From NCBI GenBank assembly GCA_039029135.1, contig JBCCGT010000021.1, positions 32,624 through 96,623 of the forward strand: a stretch of DNA of 64,000 bases, read 5' to 3'. The position numbers and the translations under genes are program-made. Shown here one piece after another: positions 52,451-60,330 of the stretch. The notes beneath the pieces were generated by a model. It made no database searches and was not told the DNA's origin. It worked only from the letters and a program-made list of their open reading frames with translations. Position 1 is the stretch's first letter; the number at the start of each line of letters is the position of its first letter. The DNA is from JALZVT01 sp039029135. Lineage in GTDB: Bacteria > Pseudomonadota > Gammaproteobacteria > Pseudomonadales > Azotimanducaceae.

Positions 52451-53395
52451 TCAATCGGACGCCCGGCCGGTCGTTCTGGCGCTGGCCGGCCACATAACCA
52501 GCGCAACGCCGCTTAGAATCAGGCTGCCCCACAGCAGCAGGGCGAGGGTGATCGTCTCGTCCACGAACAGCACGCCGCCCCAGGCGGCGACGGCTGGCAC
52601 CAGCACCTGCACGGTGGCCGCCTGCGCGACGCGCAGATCGGGCAGCACCCGATACCACAGCGCGTAGCCGAGCCCCGATGCAAGCGCGCCCGAGGCAAGC
52701 GCGAGCACAAGCTGCCTGCCGCCGGGCAGAAGGCCCTCTATGCCCGCGCCGCTGAGGTTCTGCGTGATCCCTGCGTAGAACGCCGCGAGCACCGCAACCG
52801 GCGCCGCATACAGAAAGTTGGCCGCGGTAGCGAGCAGCGGGTCGCGGGCGCCTCGGCCGCGCAGCGAGTACAGCCCCCAGCCCACCCCGGCGGCCACCAT
52901 AGATCCGGCGGCGCCCAGCGCCGCGGTCTGTTCCGCGCTGCCCTGCGTTGGCCAAACCAGTCCGACCAGACCGGCGAAGGCGGCGATGGCGCCGAACAGC
53001 GCGCGCGGCCTGATGCGCTCGCCGCCCAGCACCGCCGCGGCAAACATCGTGAGCTGCACGGTGCCGAACAGCAGCAGCGCGCCCAGGCCGGTGTCGAGCG
53101 CTCGGTACGCGAGCGCGAAGCCGAACATGTAGACGCACAGCGCGGCGACGGCATAGGGATCGAACAGCGCAAGCGCCAGTCGCCAGCGCGACGCGACGAG
53201 CACCATGAGCGTGATGCCGCCGGCGAGCACCCGCACGAGCGTAAACCCGATCGCATCGGCGCCGTCATCCAGCGCGGCGCGGCACAGAATGGAGTTTGCG
53301 GCGAAGGCGATGAGCGCGAGCGCGGTCGCGGCGAGCAGGCGCCAGCCCCGCAGGTGTTGCTGTGGATACGGATTCGTGTTGCTCGCATCGGTCAT
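52451..53395 (-). CDS. EamA/DMT-family membrane transporter
   Basis: A 314-aa inner-membrane protein with about ten hydrophobic segments in two EamA repeats. Examples are LLAATALALIAFAANSILCR near the N-terminus, LVRVLAGGITLMVLVASRWR, ALFGAIAAFAGLVGLVWPTQ, and VLVPAVAAWGGVLFVDETIT near the C-terminus. Drug/metabolite transporters of this type export amino acids, purines or toxic compounds; the substrate is not predictable. It converges with the acyl-CoA dehydrogenase gene and diverges from the ThDP enzyme gene across 121 bp. Confidence 0.9.
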   Translation of the reverse strand: MTDASNTNPYPQQHLRGWRLLAATALALIAFAANSILCRAALDDGADAIGFTLVRVLAGGITLMVLVASRWRLALALFDPYAVAALCVYMFGFALAYRALDTGLGALLLFGTVQLTMFAAAVLGGERIRPRALFGAIAAFAGLVGLVWPTQGSAEQTAALGAAGSMVAAGVGWGLYSLRGRGARDPLLATAANFLYAAPVAVLAAFYAGITQNLSGAGIEGLLPGGRQLVLALASGALASGLGYALWYRVLPDLRVAQAATVQVLVPAVAAWGGVLFVDETITLALLLWGSLILSGVALVMWPASARTTGRASD

Positions 53396-53516
53396 GGGTC
53401 TACCTAATCGTTGTGCGCCGGCGTGCTCTCCGCCGCCGCGGCGCCCGACAGCCGCCCTTGACCGCCTGCCGGTGACGATGAATAGTCGAACTCAGTTGGG
53501 GAGTATGGGGTAGAGG

Positions 53517-55175
53517 ATGCAGGATTCGCTGACAGGCGCGGAAGTCATCGCGCGCAAGCTCCAGGAACACGACGTGCGCCACGTGTTTGGCATCGTCAGT
53601 ATTCACAACATGCCGCTGTTCGATGCGATCAACCGGCTCGGCTTCACCCAGATTATCGATAGTCGTCACGAGTGTGCGGCCACGCACTCCGCGGACGGCT
53701 ACGCCCGCGCGACCGGCAAGCTGGGTGTCGCCATCGCCAGCACCGGACCCGGCACGACCAACACGGTCACGGGGCTGTACGAGGCGGGCTACGCGTCCTC
53801 GCGCGTGCTCGTGATCACCGGCCAGGCAGAGCTGCGCTACTACGGTAAAGGCGCGGGCTACGTGCACGAGGCCGAGAATCAGGTACCCATGCTGGCGACG
53901 GTAGCGCGGCGGGTCGAAAGCCCGCGGACGGCAGATCAGGTGGGGCCGCTGTTCGACGCGGTGGTCGCTGACATGTCCAGCGGTCGCTGGCAGCCCGGCG
54001 CGCTGGAGCTGCCGATCGATCTGCAGTACGCGCAGGTCACCCCGGGGGCCGCAGCCGGCGTGCCGGTGAGCCAGCCCGTCATCGATCGCGCGGCGCTCGG
54101 CAAGGCGGCAGACAAACTCGCGGCCGCGAGCCGGCGCGTGATCATCGCGGGCGGCGGGGCGCTGGGGGCGGCGGCGGAGATACAGGCGCTTGCGGAACAG
54201 CTCGACGCGCCGGTGCTGACGACGGCGAACGGGCGGGGCGTACTGCCCGAAGATCACGAGCTGTGCCTGGGGAACTTCTTCTTCTCGCCCGACATGGACG
54301 GCGCGCTCGCGCAGGCCGAGGTGACGCTTGCGATCGGTACCCGCTTTCAGGTGGGCGTGCAGGCCCGCAACAGCGGCTTCGTGCCGCCCGGCGAACTGCT
54401 GCATATCGACATCGACGCCGGCGTGCACGGCCTCGTGCATCCGGCCAGCGTGGAGGTGCAGGCCGACGCCGCGGAGGCGGCGCGCGAGCTCGCGCAGGCG
54501 CTCGCCGCCAGCGATCGCAACGACGCCCAGTTCAACGCCGGCCTTAGGGCCGCCCGCGAGCAGGCCGAGGCAAAGATGCTCGAACGTCTCGGCCCGGACT
54601 TTCGCGCGATTCGCGCGGCGCTGTCGGAGGCCCTGCCCGAGGACGGCCTGCTCGTCCGCGACAACACTGTGGCCGCGTATTTTCTCGCGAACCAGCTCAT
54701 TCCGATTCGCACCCCGCGCTGTTCCATGAGTCCGACGTCCGGCGCGATCGGCCCCGGCCTGCCGCTCGGCGTCGGCGCTGCGATCGGTTCCGGGCGCCGA
54801 ACGATGGTGATTCACGGCGACGGCGGTTTCATGTTCCACGCGACGGAGCTGGCCACCGCGGCGCAGTACAAGCTGCCGATGACCATTTGTATCTTCAATG
54901 ACGGCGGTTACGGCATCCTGCGGTTTCTGCAGACGAATCAGTTCGAAGGCCGGATCAACGAGACGAATCTCGGCTTCATGGACTTTGCCGCCATGGCGCG
55001 ATCCATGGGCTGTGACGGCGAACGCGTGGCGAACGTCGACGCCCTGCGTACGGCGCTCGCCACTGCCCAGGCCGCCGATGGTCCGTACTTGATCGACATC
55101 GATCTGCGCGGCATGGAGCTGATCGGCGGCATGCAGCTCCCCGATGAGCTCGCGGACGCCGCGCTGACGTCGTAA
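53517..55175 (+). CDS. Thiamine-diphosphate-dependent enzyme, acetolactate synthase large-subunit-like
   Basis: A 552-aa ThDP enzyme of the AHAS/benzoylformate decarboxylase superfamily. The cofactor-activating glutamate is in IIDSRHECAATHSADGYARA. The ThDP/Mg motif begins GDGGFMFHATELATAAQYKL and ends with ICIFNDGGYGILR. Central-domain markers are LPIDLQYAQV and VIIAGGGALGAAAEIQALA. No small (ACT) subunit gene is adjacent, so an isolated role in pyruvate or oxoacid carboligation/decarboxylation, not branched-chain amino-acid synthesis, is more likely. The substrate is unclear. Confidence 0.9.
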   Translation: MQDSLTGAEVIARKLQEHDVRHVFGIVSIHNMPLFDAINRLGFTQIIDSRHECAATHSADGYARATGKLGVAIASTGPGTTNTVTGLYEAGYASSRVLVITGQAELRYYGKGAGYVHEAENQVPMLATVARRVESPRTADQVGPLFDAVVADMSSGRWQPGALELPIDLQYAQVTPGAAAGVPVSQPVIDRAALGKAADKLAAASRRVIIAGGGALGAAAEIQALAEQLDAPVLTTANGRGVLPEDHELCLGNFFFSPDMDGALAQAEVTLAIGTRFQVGVQARNSGFVPPGELLHIDIDAGVHGLVHPASVEVQADAAEAARELAQALAASDRNDAQFNAGLRAAREQAEAKMLERLGPDFRAIRAALSEALPEDGLLVRDNTVAAYFLANQLIPIRTPRCSMSPTSGAIGPGLPLGVGAAIGSGRRTMVIHGDGGFMFHATELATAAQYKLPMTICIFNDGGYGILRFLQTNQFEGRINETNLGFMDFAAMARSMGCDGERVANVDALRTALATAQAADGPYLIDIDLRGMELIGGMQLPDELADAALTS

Positions 55176-55288
55176 CCCCGGGGCACGCGATCGGTTCGGG
55201 GGGCTCGGCCGGCACGACAGTCCGTCCGCCCGACGGGACGGCGAGTGCGCTACACTGCCGCGACTGTTTCGCAAGCGTTGCCCTGCCC

Positions 55289-56428
55289 GTGACCGATTTC
55301 GACATTCGCCCGGTGGCCGACGGCGGGGGCGCGACCCTCGCTGACTTTATCGAGGTCCCCTGGAGCGTCTTTCGCGACGACCCGCAGTGGATTCCGCCGC
55401 TGAAAATTGAGCGCCGTGATGCCCTGTCACCTAAGGCGCCGTTTTTCGAACACGCTCGCTGGCAGGGTTTTGTCGGCTTCGCGGACGGCAAGCCCGTCGC
55501 GCGCATCAGCGCGCAGATCGACGATCTCTACGAGCAGCGCCACGGCGAACCGGTCGGCTATTTCGGCATGCTGGACGCGCCGGACGACCAGGGTTGGTTC
55601 GACGCGCTAGTCGAGCGCGCGGCGCTATGGCTGCGCGAGCGCGGCCGCACGCGCATGGTCGGGCCGTTCAATCTCGGAATCAATCAGGATCTCGGCGTGT
55701 TGGTGGATGGCTTCGACACGCCGCCTTTCATGATGATGCCCCATTCGTTGCCCTACTACGGCGCGCGCGTCGAGGGCGCCGGGCTGACCCCGGCAACAGA
55801 CCTGCTGGCCTACATGCTCAAGCCAGCCTACGAGGTGCCGCCGCTGCAGCGCACGATCGAGAAACGCTACCTACAGGGCGTCACGGTGGAGCCCGTCGAT
55901 CGCAAGAACCTCGGCGACGAGCTGGAGATCATGCGCGACATTTTCAACGATGCGTGGTCCGGCAACTGGGGGTTCACCCCCTTCACCAAAAACGAGTTTC
56001 AGGCGATCGGTAAGGAGATCGCCATGATCACGCCGAGAGACTTTCTCAAGATTGCGCGGCTCGACGGCAGACCGGTCGCCTTCGTGACGCTGCTGCCAAA
56101 TCTGAACGAAGCGATACGCGATCTGAACGGGCGTCTGCTGCCGTTCGGCTGGGCGAAGCTGCTGTGGCGGCTGAAGGTGAAGAAGCCGCGTACGGGCCGG
56201 GTTGCGCTGATGGGCGTGCGACGCGAGTTTCACAACACGCGGCTGGGTCCCGGACTCGCGTTTGCGGTGATTCATGCGCTCCGGCAACCGGCCATCGACC
56301 ACGGCCTGCAGGACGTCGAGCTATCCTGGATCCTCGAAGACAACGCCGGCATGCGCGGCATCATCGAGTCCATCGGCGGGACCGTCTCGAAGCGCTATCG
56401 CATGTACGAGCGGGAGCTTCGGTCCTGA
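55289..56428 (+). CDS. GNAT-like acyltransferase domain protein
   Basis: A 379-aa protein of a family usually annotated as N-acetyltransferase, whose substrate is unknown. The GTG at 55289 starts MTDFDIRPVADGGGATLADF. The first half contains FIEVPWSVFRDDPQWIPPL and FVGFADGKPVARISAQIDDL (GNAT-like beta strands), then GPFNLGINQDLGVLVDGFDT. The second half has NAGMRGIIESIGGTVSKRYR, which fits the GNAT end motif. A TACACT at 55251-55256 is a candidate -10. It is followed closely by the nucleotidyltransferase gene. Confidence 0.8.
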   Translation: MTDFDIRPVADGGGATLADFIEVPWSVFRDDPQWIPPLKIERRDALSPKAPFFEHARWQGFVGFADGKPVARISAQIDDLYEQRHGEPVGYFGMLDAPDDQGWFDALVERAALWLRERGRTRMVGPFNLGINQDLGVLVDGFDTPPFMMMPHSLPYYGARVEGAGLTPATDLLAYMLKPAYEVPPLQRTIEKRYLQGVTVEPVDRKNLGDELEIMRDIFNDAWSGNWGFTPFTKNEFQAIGKEIAMITPRDFLKIARLDGRPVAFVTLLPNLNEAIRDLNGRLLPFGWAKLLWRLKVKKPRTGRVALMGVRREFHNTRLGPGLAFAVIHALRQPAIDHGLQDVELSWILEDNAGMRGIIESIGGTVSKRYRMYERELRS

Positions 56429-56436
56429 CGGCAGCG

Positions 56437-57207
56437 GTGGTTCTCGCCGGCGAGCGCGAGGGCGGTAATGCGCTGGCGCAAGCCCGCGGTCTGCCCAGCT
56501 CGCTGCTCGTCGACCTGCACGGCGCGCCCGTGCTCGACTGGACGCTGCGCGCGGTGGCCGCGTCGCAGCTCGAACGGATCTGCCTGGTGGGTCCCGGCGA
56601 ATCGGTTAGCGATCCGCTGATCGAACGCTGGCGCGGGCGCGATGACGTGGACGCCCTGGAACCGGCGCTGGGACCGGCGGCCAGCGCGGCGCGGGGCGTT
56701 GCGCGCGTCGGGACGCCGGCGCTCGTTACCACGGCGGATCACGCCCTGCTGCTGGCGCCGCGGATCGACGACTTCGTTCGCAGCGCGTCGGCACGCGCCG
56801 CCACCGCGGGCGCCGATGTCGTCGTCGGTTTGGTGCCCTATGCGCTCGTGCGTGAGCGCTTTCCCGGAAGCCGCCGCACGCGACTGCGATTTGCCGATCT
56901 CACGGCCTGCGGTGCCAATCTGTTCTACGCCCACACGCCGCGCGCGGCTGCGCTGTTCGAGTTCTGGCGCTTGCTCGAGGCGCTGCGCAAGACGCCGCAC
57001 CGCATGGCGGGGCGACTCGGCTGGTGGACCCTGGTGCGCTATCTCACGCGGACGCTGAGCCTCGACGCTGCGTTTCGCAGGATTAGCGACCGCGCCGGGG
57101 CTACGGTGGTGCCGCTGCTGCTGGATGAGGCCGAACTCGCGGTGGATGTCGACAGCGAGGCGGACCTGGCGCTGGCCGGCCGCGTACTGGCGGAGCGTGA
57201 CGCGTGA
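56437..57207 (+). CDS. MobA-like nucleotidyltransferase domain protein
   Basis: About 256 aa. The frame is open far upstream in the GNAT gene, but the domain starts at VVLAGEREGGNALAQARGLP. The start is GTG 56437, or CTG 56425, which would overlap the GNAT stop as CTGA. The core has VDLHGAPVLDWTLRAVAASQ, LVTTADHALLLAPRIDDFV (metal-binding aspartate), GADVVVGLVPYALVRE and the later AELAVDVDSEADLALAGRVL typical of nucleotidyltransferases. The glycine-rich loop is altered (LAGEREGG instead of LAGGxGxR). Substrate unknown. It is coupled to the lipid-kinase gene by a GTGA overlap. Confidence 0.78.
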   Translation: MVLAGEREGGNALAQARGLPSSLLVDLHGAPVLDWTLRAVAASQLERICLVGPGESVSDPLIERWRGRDDVDALEPALGPAASAARGVARVGTPALVTTADHALLLAPRIDDFVRSASARAATAGADVVVGLVPYALVRERFPGSRRTRLRFADLTACGANLFYAHTPRAAALFEFWRLLEALRKTPHRMAGRLGWWTLVRYLTRTLSLDAAFRRISDRAGATVVPLLLDEAELAVDVDSEADLALAGRVLAERDA

Positions 57208-58151
57208 CGCCCGGCCGCGCCTTTGCGCTCTGCAACATCGCGAGCGCACGCGGCGAACGGCAGGCGGCGCTTGTCGCGCGCTACGACGGCCTGCAGCTCA
57301 TGCCGACCGAAACGGAAGCGTCGATGCGCGAGGCGCTGGCCGGTATCGACTGGCGCGAGGACGACCTGCTCGCGATATGCGGCGGCGACGGCACCCTGTC
57401 CGCCGCGCTGACCGAACTGCTCAAGATACGAGGCCAGCGGCAGAACGCGGCCCTACCGGCGGTCGCCGCGTTGCCCGGCGGCTCGACAAACATGTCGGCC
57501 TTCGACGTCAATCGCACCCGGCGCCTGCGCGGCTGTCTGCGCGCCCTCGCACGGGGTCTGCGCGAGGGCTTGGAGATCACCGAACGAGCGGTGGTCAGGG
57601 TGACCGAGCCGGACGCCGCGCGCTGCGGCTTCTTTGTCGGCGCCGGCGCGATCGTGCAGGGCATCGAGTACTGCCACGAGACGCTGTATCGCGGCGGCGC
57701 GGCGCGGGTGGAGGCAACTGCCGGGTTGGCGATGCTGCGGGCCATCTGGGGCGTGCTGCGGCGCCAGCCGCCGTTCACGGCCGCGCCGCGACTTGCCGTG
57801 TGCGGCGCGACAGGGCGGCTCGAATCCGCGGAGGGCGCGCTATTGTTTGCCGGTTCAACGCTCGATCGTCTGCTGGTTGGCGTGCGACCGCACTGGGGGC
57901 AGGAGCCAGGCAGCCTGCGCTGGACCTTCGTCGATCGCGCGGCGCGTATCGGACGCCATCTGCCCGGGCTGCTGGGCGCACCCGGATTCTCCCGGCCCTC
58001 GACCGCGGCGGGGTACTTCAGTCACAACGCCGAGGCGCTGACGCTCGATCTCGCCGGCTCGGGCTACACGATTGACGGCGAACTCTACGCCCCGCCCGCG
58101 GCGCCGCTCGAGATCGATGCGCGGCAGCGCTTTCGGTTTGCACGACTGTGA
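57204..58151 (+). CDS. Diacylglycerol/lipid kinase-family protein (DAGK catalytic domain)
   Basis: A 315-aa cytoplasmic protein with the DAGK/YegS signature: LAICGGDGTLSAALTELLKI (nucleotide-binding GGDGT), AVAALPGGSTNMSAFDVNRT in place of the usual PxGTxND, and SGYTIDGELYAPPAAPLEID near the end (the DGE motif). Length matches lipid kinases. It overlaps the previous and next genes by 4 nt. Coupling to a nucleotidyltransferase and a GNAT-like protein suggests modification of a phosphorylated lipid or polyol, though the true product is unknown. Confidence 0.88.
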   Translation: MTPGRAFALCNIASARGERQAALVARYDGLQLMPTETEASMREALAGIDWREDDLLAICGGDGTLSAALTELLKIRGQRQNAALPAVAALPGGSTNMSAFDVNRTRRLRGCLRALARGLREGLEITERAVVRVTEPDAARCGFFVGAGAIVQGIEYCHETLYRGGAARVEATAGLAMLRAIWGVLRRQPPFTAAPRLAVCGATGRLESAEGALLFAGSTLDRLLVGVRPHWGQEPGSLRWTFVDRAARIGRHLPGLLGAPGFSRPSTAAGYFSHNAEALTLDLAGSGYTIDGELYAPPAAPLEIDARQRFRFARL

Positions 58152-58576
58152 CTGGGACGCAGGGCTTTCCTGGCGGCTGCCTGTGCGGCGGCGTGCGCTA
58201 CCGAATCGAGCGGCGTTTTCTGAATGCGATGCACTGCCACTGCGACATGTGCCAGCGCGTCCACGGCGGCGCGTTCTCGACGCACTTAATCGTGCGACCG
58301 CAGCAGCTGGTCTGGGAGCGCGGCGAGGCTGAGCTGGTCGAGTACGCCTCCTCTGCTTCCGGCCGGCGGCTGTTCTGCCCGATCTGCGGGGCGCAGATGC
58401 TGATCCACGGCCAGAGCGGTGACGGCACGCTCGCCGTACCTGCGGGCACGCTCGACGGCGATCCGCCGCTAACCATACTGGGGCACATGTTCGCGGCCGA
58501 GGCTTTGGCGTGGTCAGTCGCTGATCCCGATCTGCCTCGTTACCCTGGCTGGCCGCCCGGCTTCGGTGGGTCGTGA
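58148..58576 (+). CDS. GFA-family zinc-binding protein
   Basis: A 142-aa protein of the glutathione-dependent formaldehyde-activating (GFA/CENP-V) family. Zinc cysteines are GGCLCGGVRYRI near the N-terminus, AMHCHCDMCQRVHGGAFSTH and RRLFCPICGAQMLIHG. Formaldehyde-related activity is only proven for a few members; many have unknown roles. The GTG start overlaps the lipid-kinase stop, and the stop overlaps the next GTG. Confidence 0.92.
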   Translation: MTGTQGFPGGCLCGGVRYRIERRFLNAMHCHCDMCQRVHGGAFSTHLIVRPQQLVWERGEAELVEYASSASGRRLFCPICGAQMLIHGQSGDGTLAVPAGTLDGDPPLTILGHMFAAEALAWSVADPDLPRYPGWPPGFGGS

Positions 58577-59259
58577 GCGGGGCATTCATGGACAGTTCAG
58601 CGCCGGGGCGCCAAGCTGTACTGATGCATCCCTCGCCGCGTGTTCAACGTTCGTATCCATCCACTCACGGCCCTCTCGGCCTTCACCGCCGAGCGGCAGC
58701 GGCCGGTCGGGTGCTGCCGATGGCGCTGATGCTGCTGGCGCTCGGTGCGCTCGGCTGGTGGTTCAGCGAGCGCGGCGTGGTGTCCGTGTCGGCGGAGCGG
58801 TTGCAGGCCCGGCTTGACGAGCGTCTGCCTATCAGCCAGACCGTGCTCTACGTCGTCGATGTCACGATCGACGATCCGCGTATCGATTTTTCTGAGGCCG
58901 ACGAGCGGGTGCGAGCGACCCTCTCGGTCGAGCTGGCAGCACCCCTTGCAGGTTCTTACAGCGGCGAAGTGAGCATTTCGGCGGCACCCGTGTACGCCCG
59001 CCAGACCGGGGAGCTGTACCTCGTCGAGCCGCGGCTGGAACGGCTGGCGTTTGACGATCTGCCGCTCGAGATGCTCGCCCGCAGCGAGGGCGTGCTCGTG
59101 AGCGCGCTGGCCGAGTATCTCGAGAACGAGCCCGTCTATCGACTGCCCGAAGGCTATGCCTGGCTGCGGCCCTGGCTGGGGGAGGTGCGGGTGCATGACG
59201 GCTTCGTCGCACTGCATCTCGATTGGCTGCCAGCTAGGCGTTCGGCGTCGCGGGGTTAG
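58573..59259 (+). CDS. DUF1439-like (YceB-type) membrane-anchored protein
   Basis: A 228-aa protein with one transmembrane helix (about 43-64, GRVLPMALMLLALGALGWWF) and a periplasmic domain. SVSAERLQARLDERLPISQT, RVRATLSVELAAPLAGSYSG and YARQTGELYLVEPRLERLAF, then EYLENEPVYRLPEGY, match the order and spacing of E. coli YceB (DUF1439), a putative lipid-binding fold. YceB is a lipoprotein; this version is helix-anchored and lacks a lipobox. It is coupled by GTGA to the GFA gene. Confidence 0.78.
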   Translation: MSGAFMDSSAPGRQAVLMHPSPRVQRSYPSTHGPLGLHRRAAAAGRVLPMALMLLALGALGWWFSERGVVSVSAERLQARLDERLPISQTVLYVVDVTIDDPRIDFSEADERVRATLSVELAAPLAGSYSGEVSISAAPVYARQTGELYLVEPRLERLAFDDLPLEMLARSEGVLVSALAEYLENEPVYRLPEGYAWLRPWLGEVRVHDGFVALHLDWLPARRSASRG

Positions 59260-59330
59260 CCGCTGGCGCGCCGCCGACGGCGGGGCATAATGGCGCCGCT
59301 TCGCTACCTGAATATCCGAGGTTTTCCACC

Positions 59331-60065
59331 ATGCGCCGGCTGGTCGTCAACGCAGGCAAACACTTTCTTCGCGCCCTCGGCGAGTTCCAGGCCCGCCACT
59401 CGCTGGTCGCCACCACGCCGTTTCTGCCGCGCGAGCAGTTTCCCTGGGCAGATCAGTTCGAGGCCGAGTGGCGCAAGGTGCGCGATGAGCTCGACGGCGT
59501 GCTCACGCGGCCGCAGGACATTCCCGCGTTTCACCAGCTTTCCCCTGATCAGGCGCGCATCTCCAAAGGCGACAACTGGAAGACCTACCCCTTCTACGTG
59601 TTCGGCAAGCGGCTGGATGACAACTGCGCGGTGTGTCCGCAGACGACGGCCCTGCTTGAAGGGCTGCCGGGGCTGCAGAACGCCTGGTTTTCCATCCTGG
59701 CGCCGCGCTATCACATCCCGCCTCACAAGGGCCCAACGCGAGGTGTGGTGCGCGTGCACCTGGCGCTGCGGGTACCGGAAGATCGCGAGGCCTGTTGGAT
59801 ACGCGTGGACGACGAACGCTACGCCTGGCGCGAGGGCGAGATCGTGATGTTCGATGACACCTATGAGCACGAGGTGCGCAACGACACGGACGATCGGCGC
59901 GCCGTGTTGTTCATCGACGTGGAGCGGCCCATGGATCGGCTGGGTGGCTTCGTCAATCGGGCGCTGCTGGCGCTGGTGCGTTCTTCGACCTACGTGTCGA
60001 AACCGCTGGCCAACCTGCGGGAGTGGAATCGCAAGCACCCGCCCGGCGGTGAGGCGCGTTCCTGA
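59331..60065 (+). CDS. Aspartyl/asparaginyl beta-hydroxylase family dioxygenase (LpxO-like)
   Basis: A 244-aa 2-oxoglutarate/Fe(II) dioxygenase. The iron histidines lie in IPPHKGPTRGVVRVHLALRV and FDDTYEHEVRNDTDDRRAVL. VRVHLAL plus the final arginine would position 2-oxoglutarate. Family members hydroxylate peptidyl Asp/Asn or lipid A acyl chains (LpxO). The lack of a clear membrane anchor here leaves that open. A CATAAT at 59286-59291 is a possible -10. Stand-alone gene. Confidence 0.86.
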   Translation: MRRLVVNAGKHFLRALGEFQARHSLVATTPFLPREQFPWADQFEAEWRKVRDELDGVLTRPQDIPAFHQLSPDQARISKGDNWKTYPFYVFGKRLDDNCAVCPQTTALLEGLPGLQNAWFSILAPRYHIPPHKGPTRGVVRVHLALRVPEDREACWIRVDDERYAWREGEIVMFDDTYEHEVRNDTDDRRAVLFIDVERPMDRLGGFVNRALLALVRSSTYVSKPLANLREWNRKHPPGGEARS

Positions 60066-60330
60066 AACACGCCGGTGCCTCTGGGCGCGTTGATAGCGCT
60101 GCCGAGCGAATAGATTGTCAGACGATTGTCGCCTAAACCGGGTTCGCCCGGCCCCTGCGGTTGATGTCACGCAGCGGTCATAATTGCCGCGCATAGTTTA
60201 TTTGGCGGTACGCGTCCTGCATTGCCGGGACAGCCGGCCGCCTACAGGAACAGCGAAAAAACAACAAAAAGATCAACGATCGCATAGAGCACACCGGGGT
60301 CGGGGCTGGCCCCACAACGGAGGACCCGAG

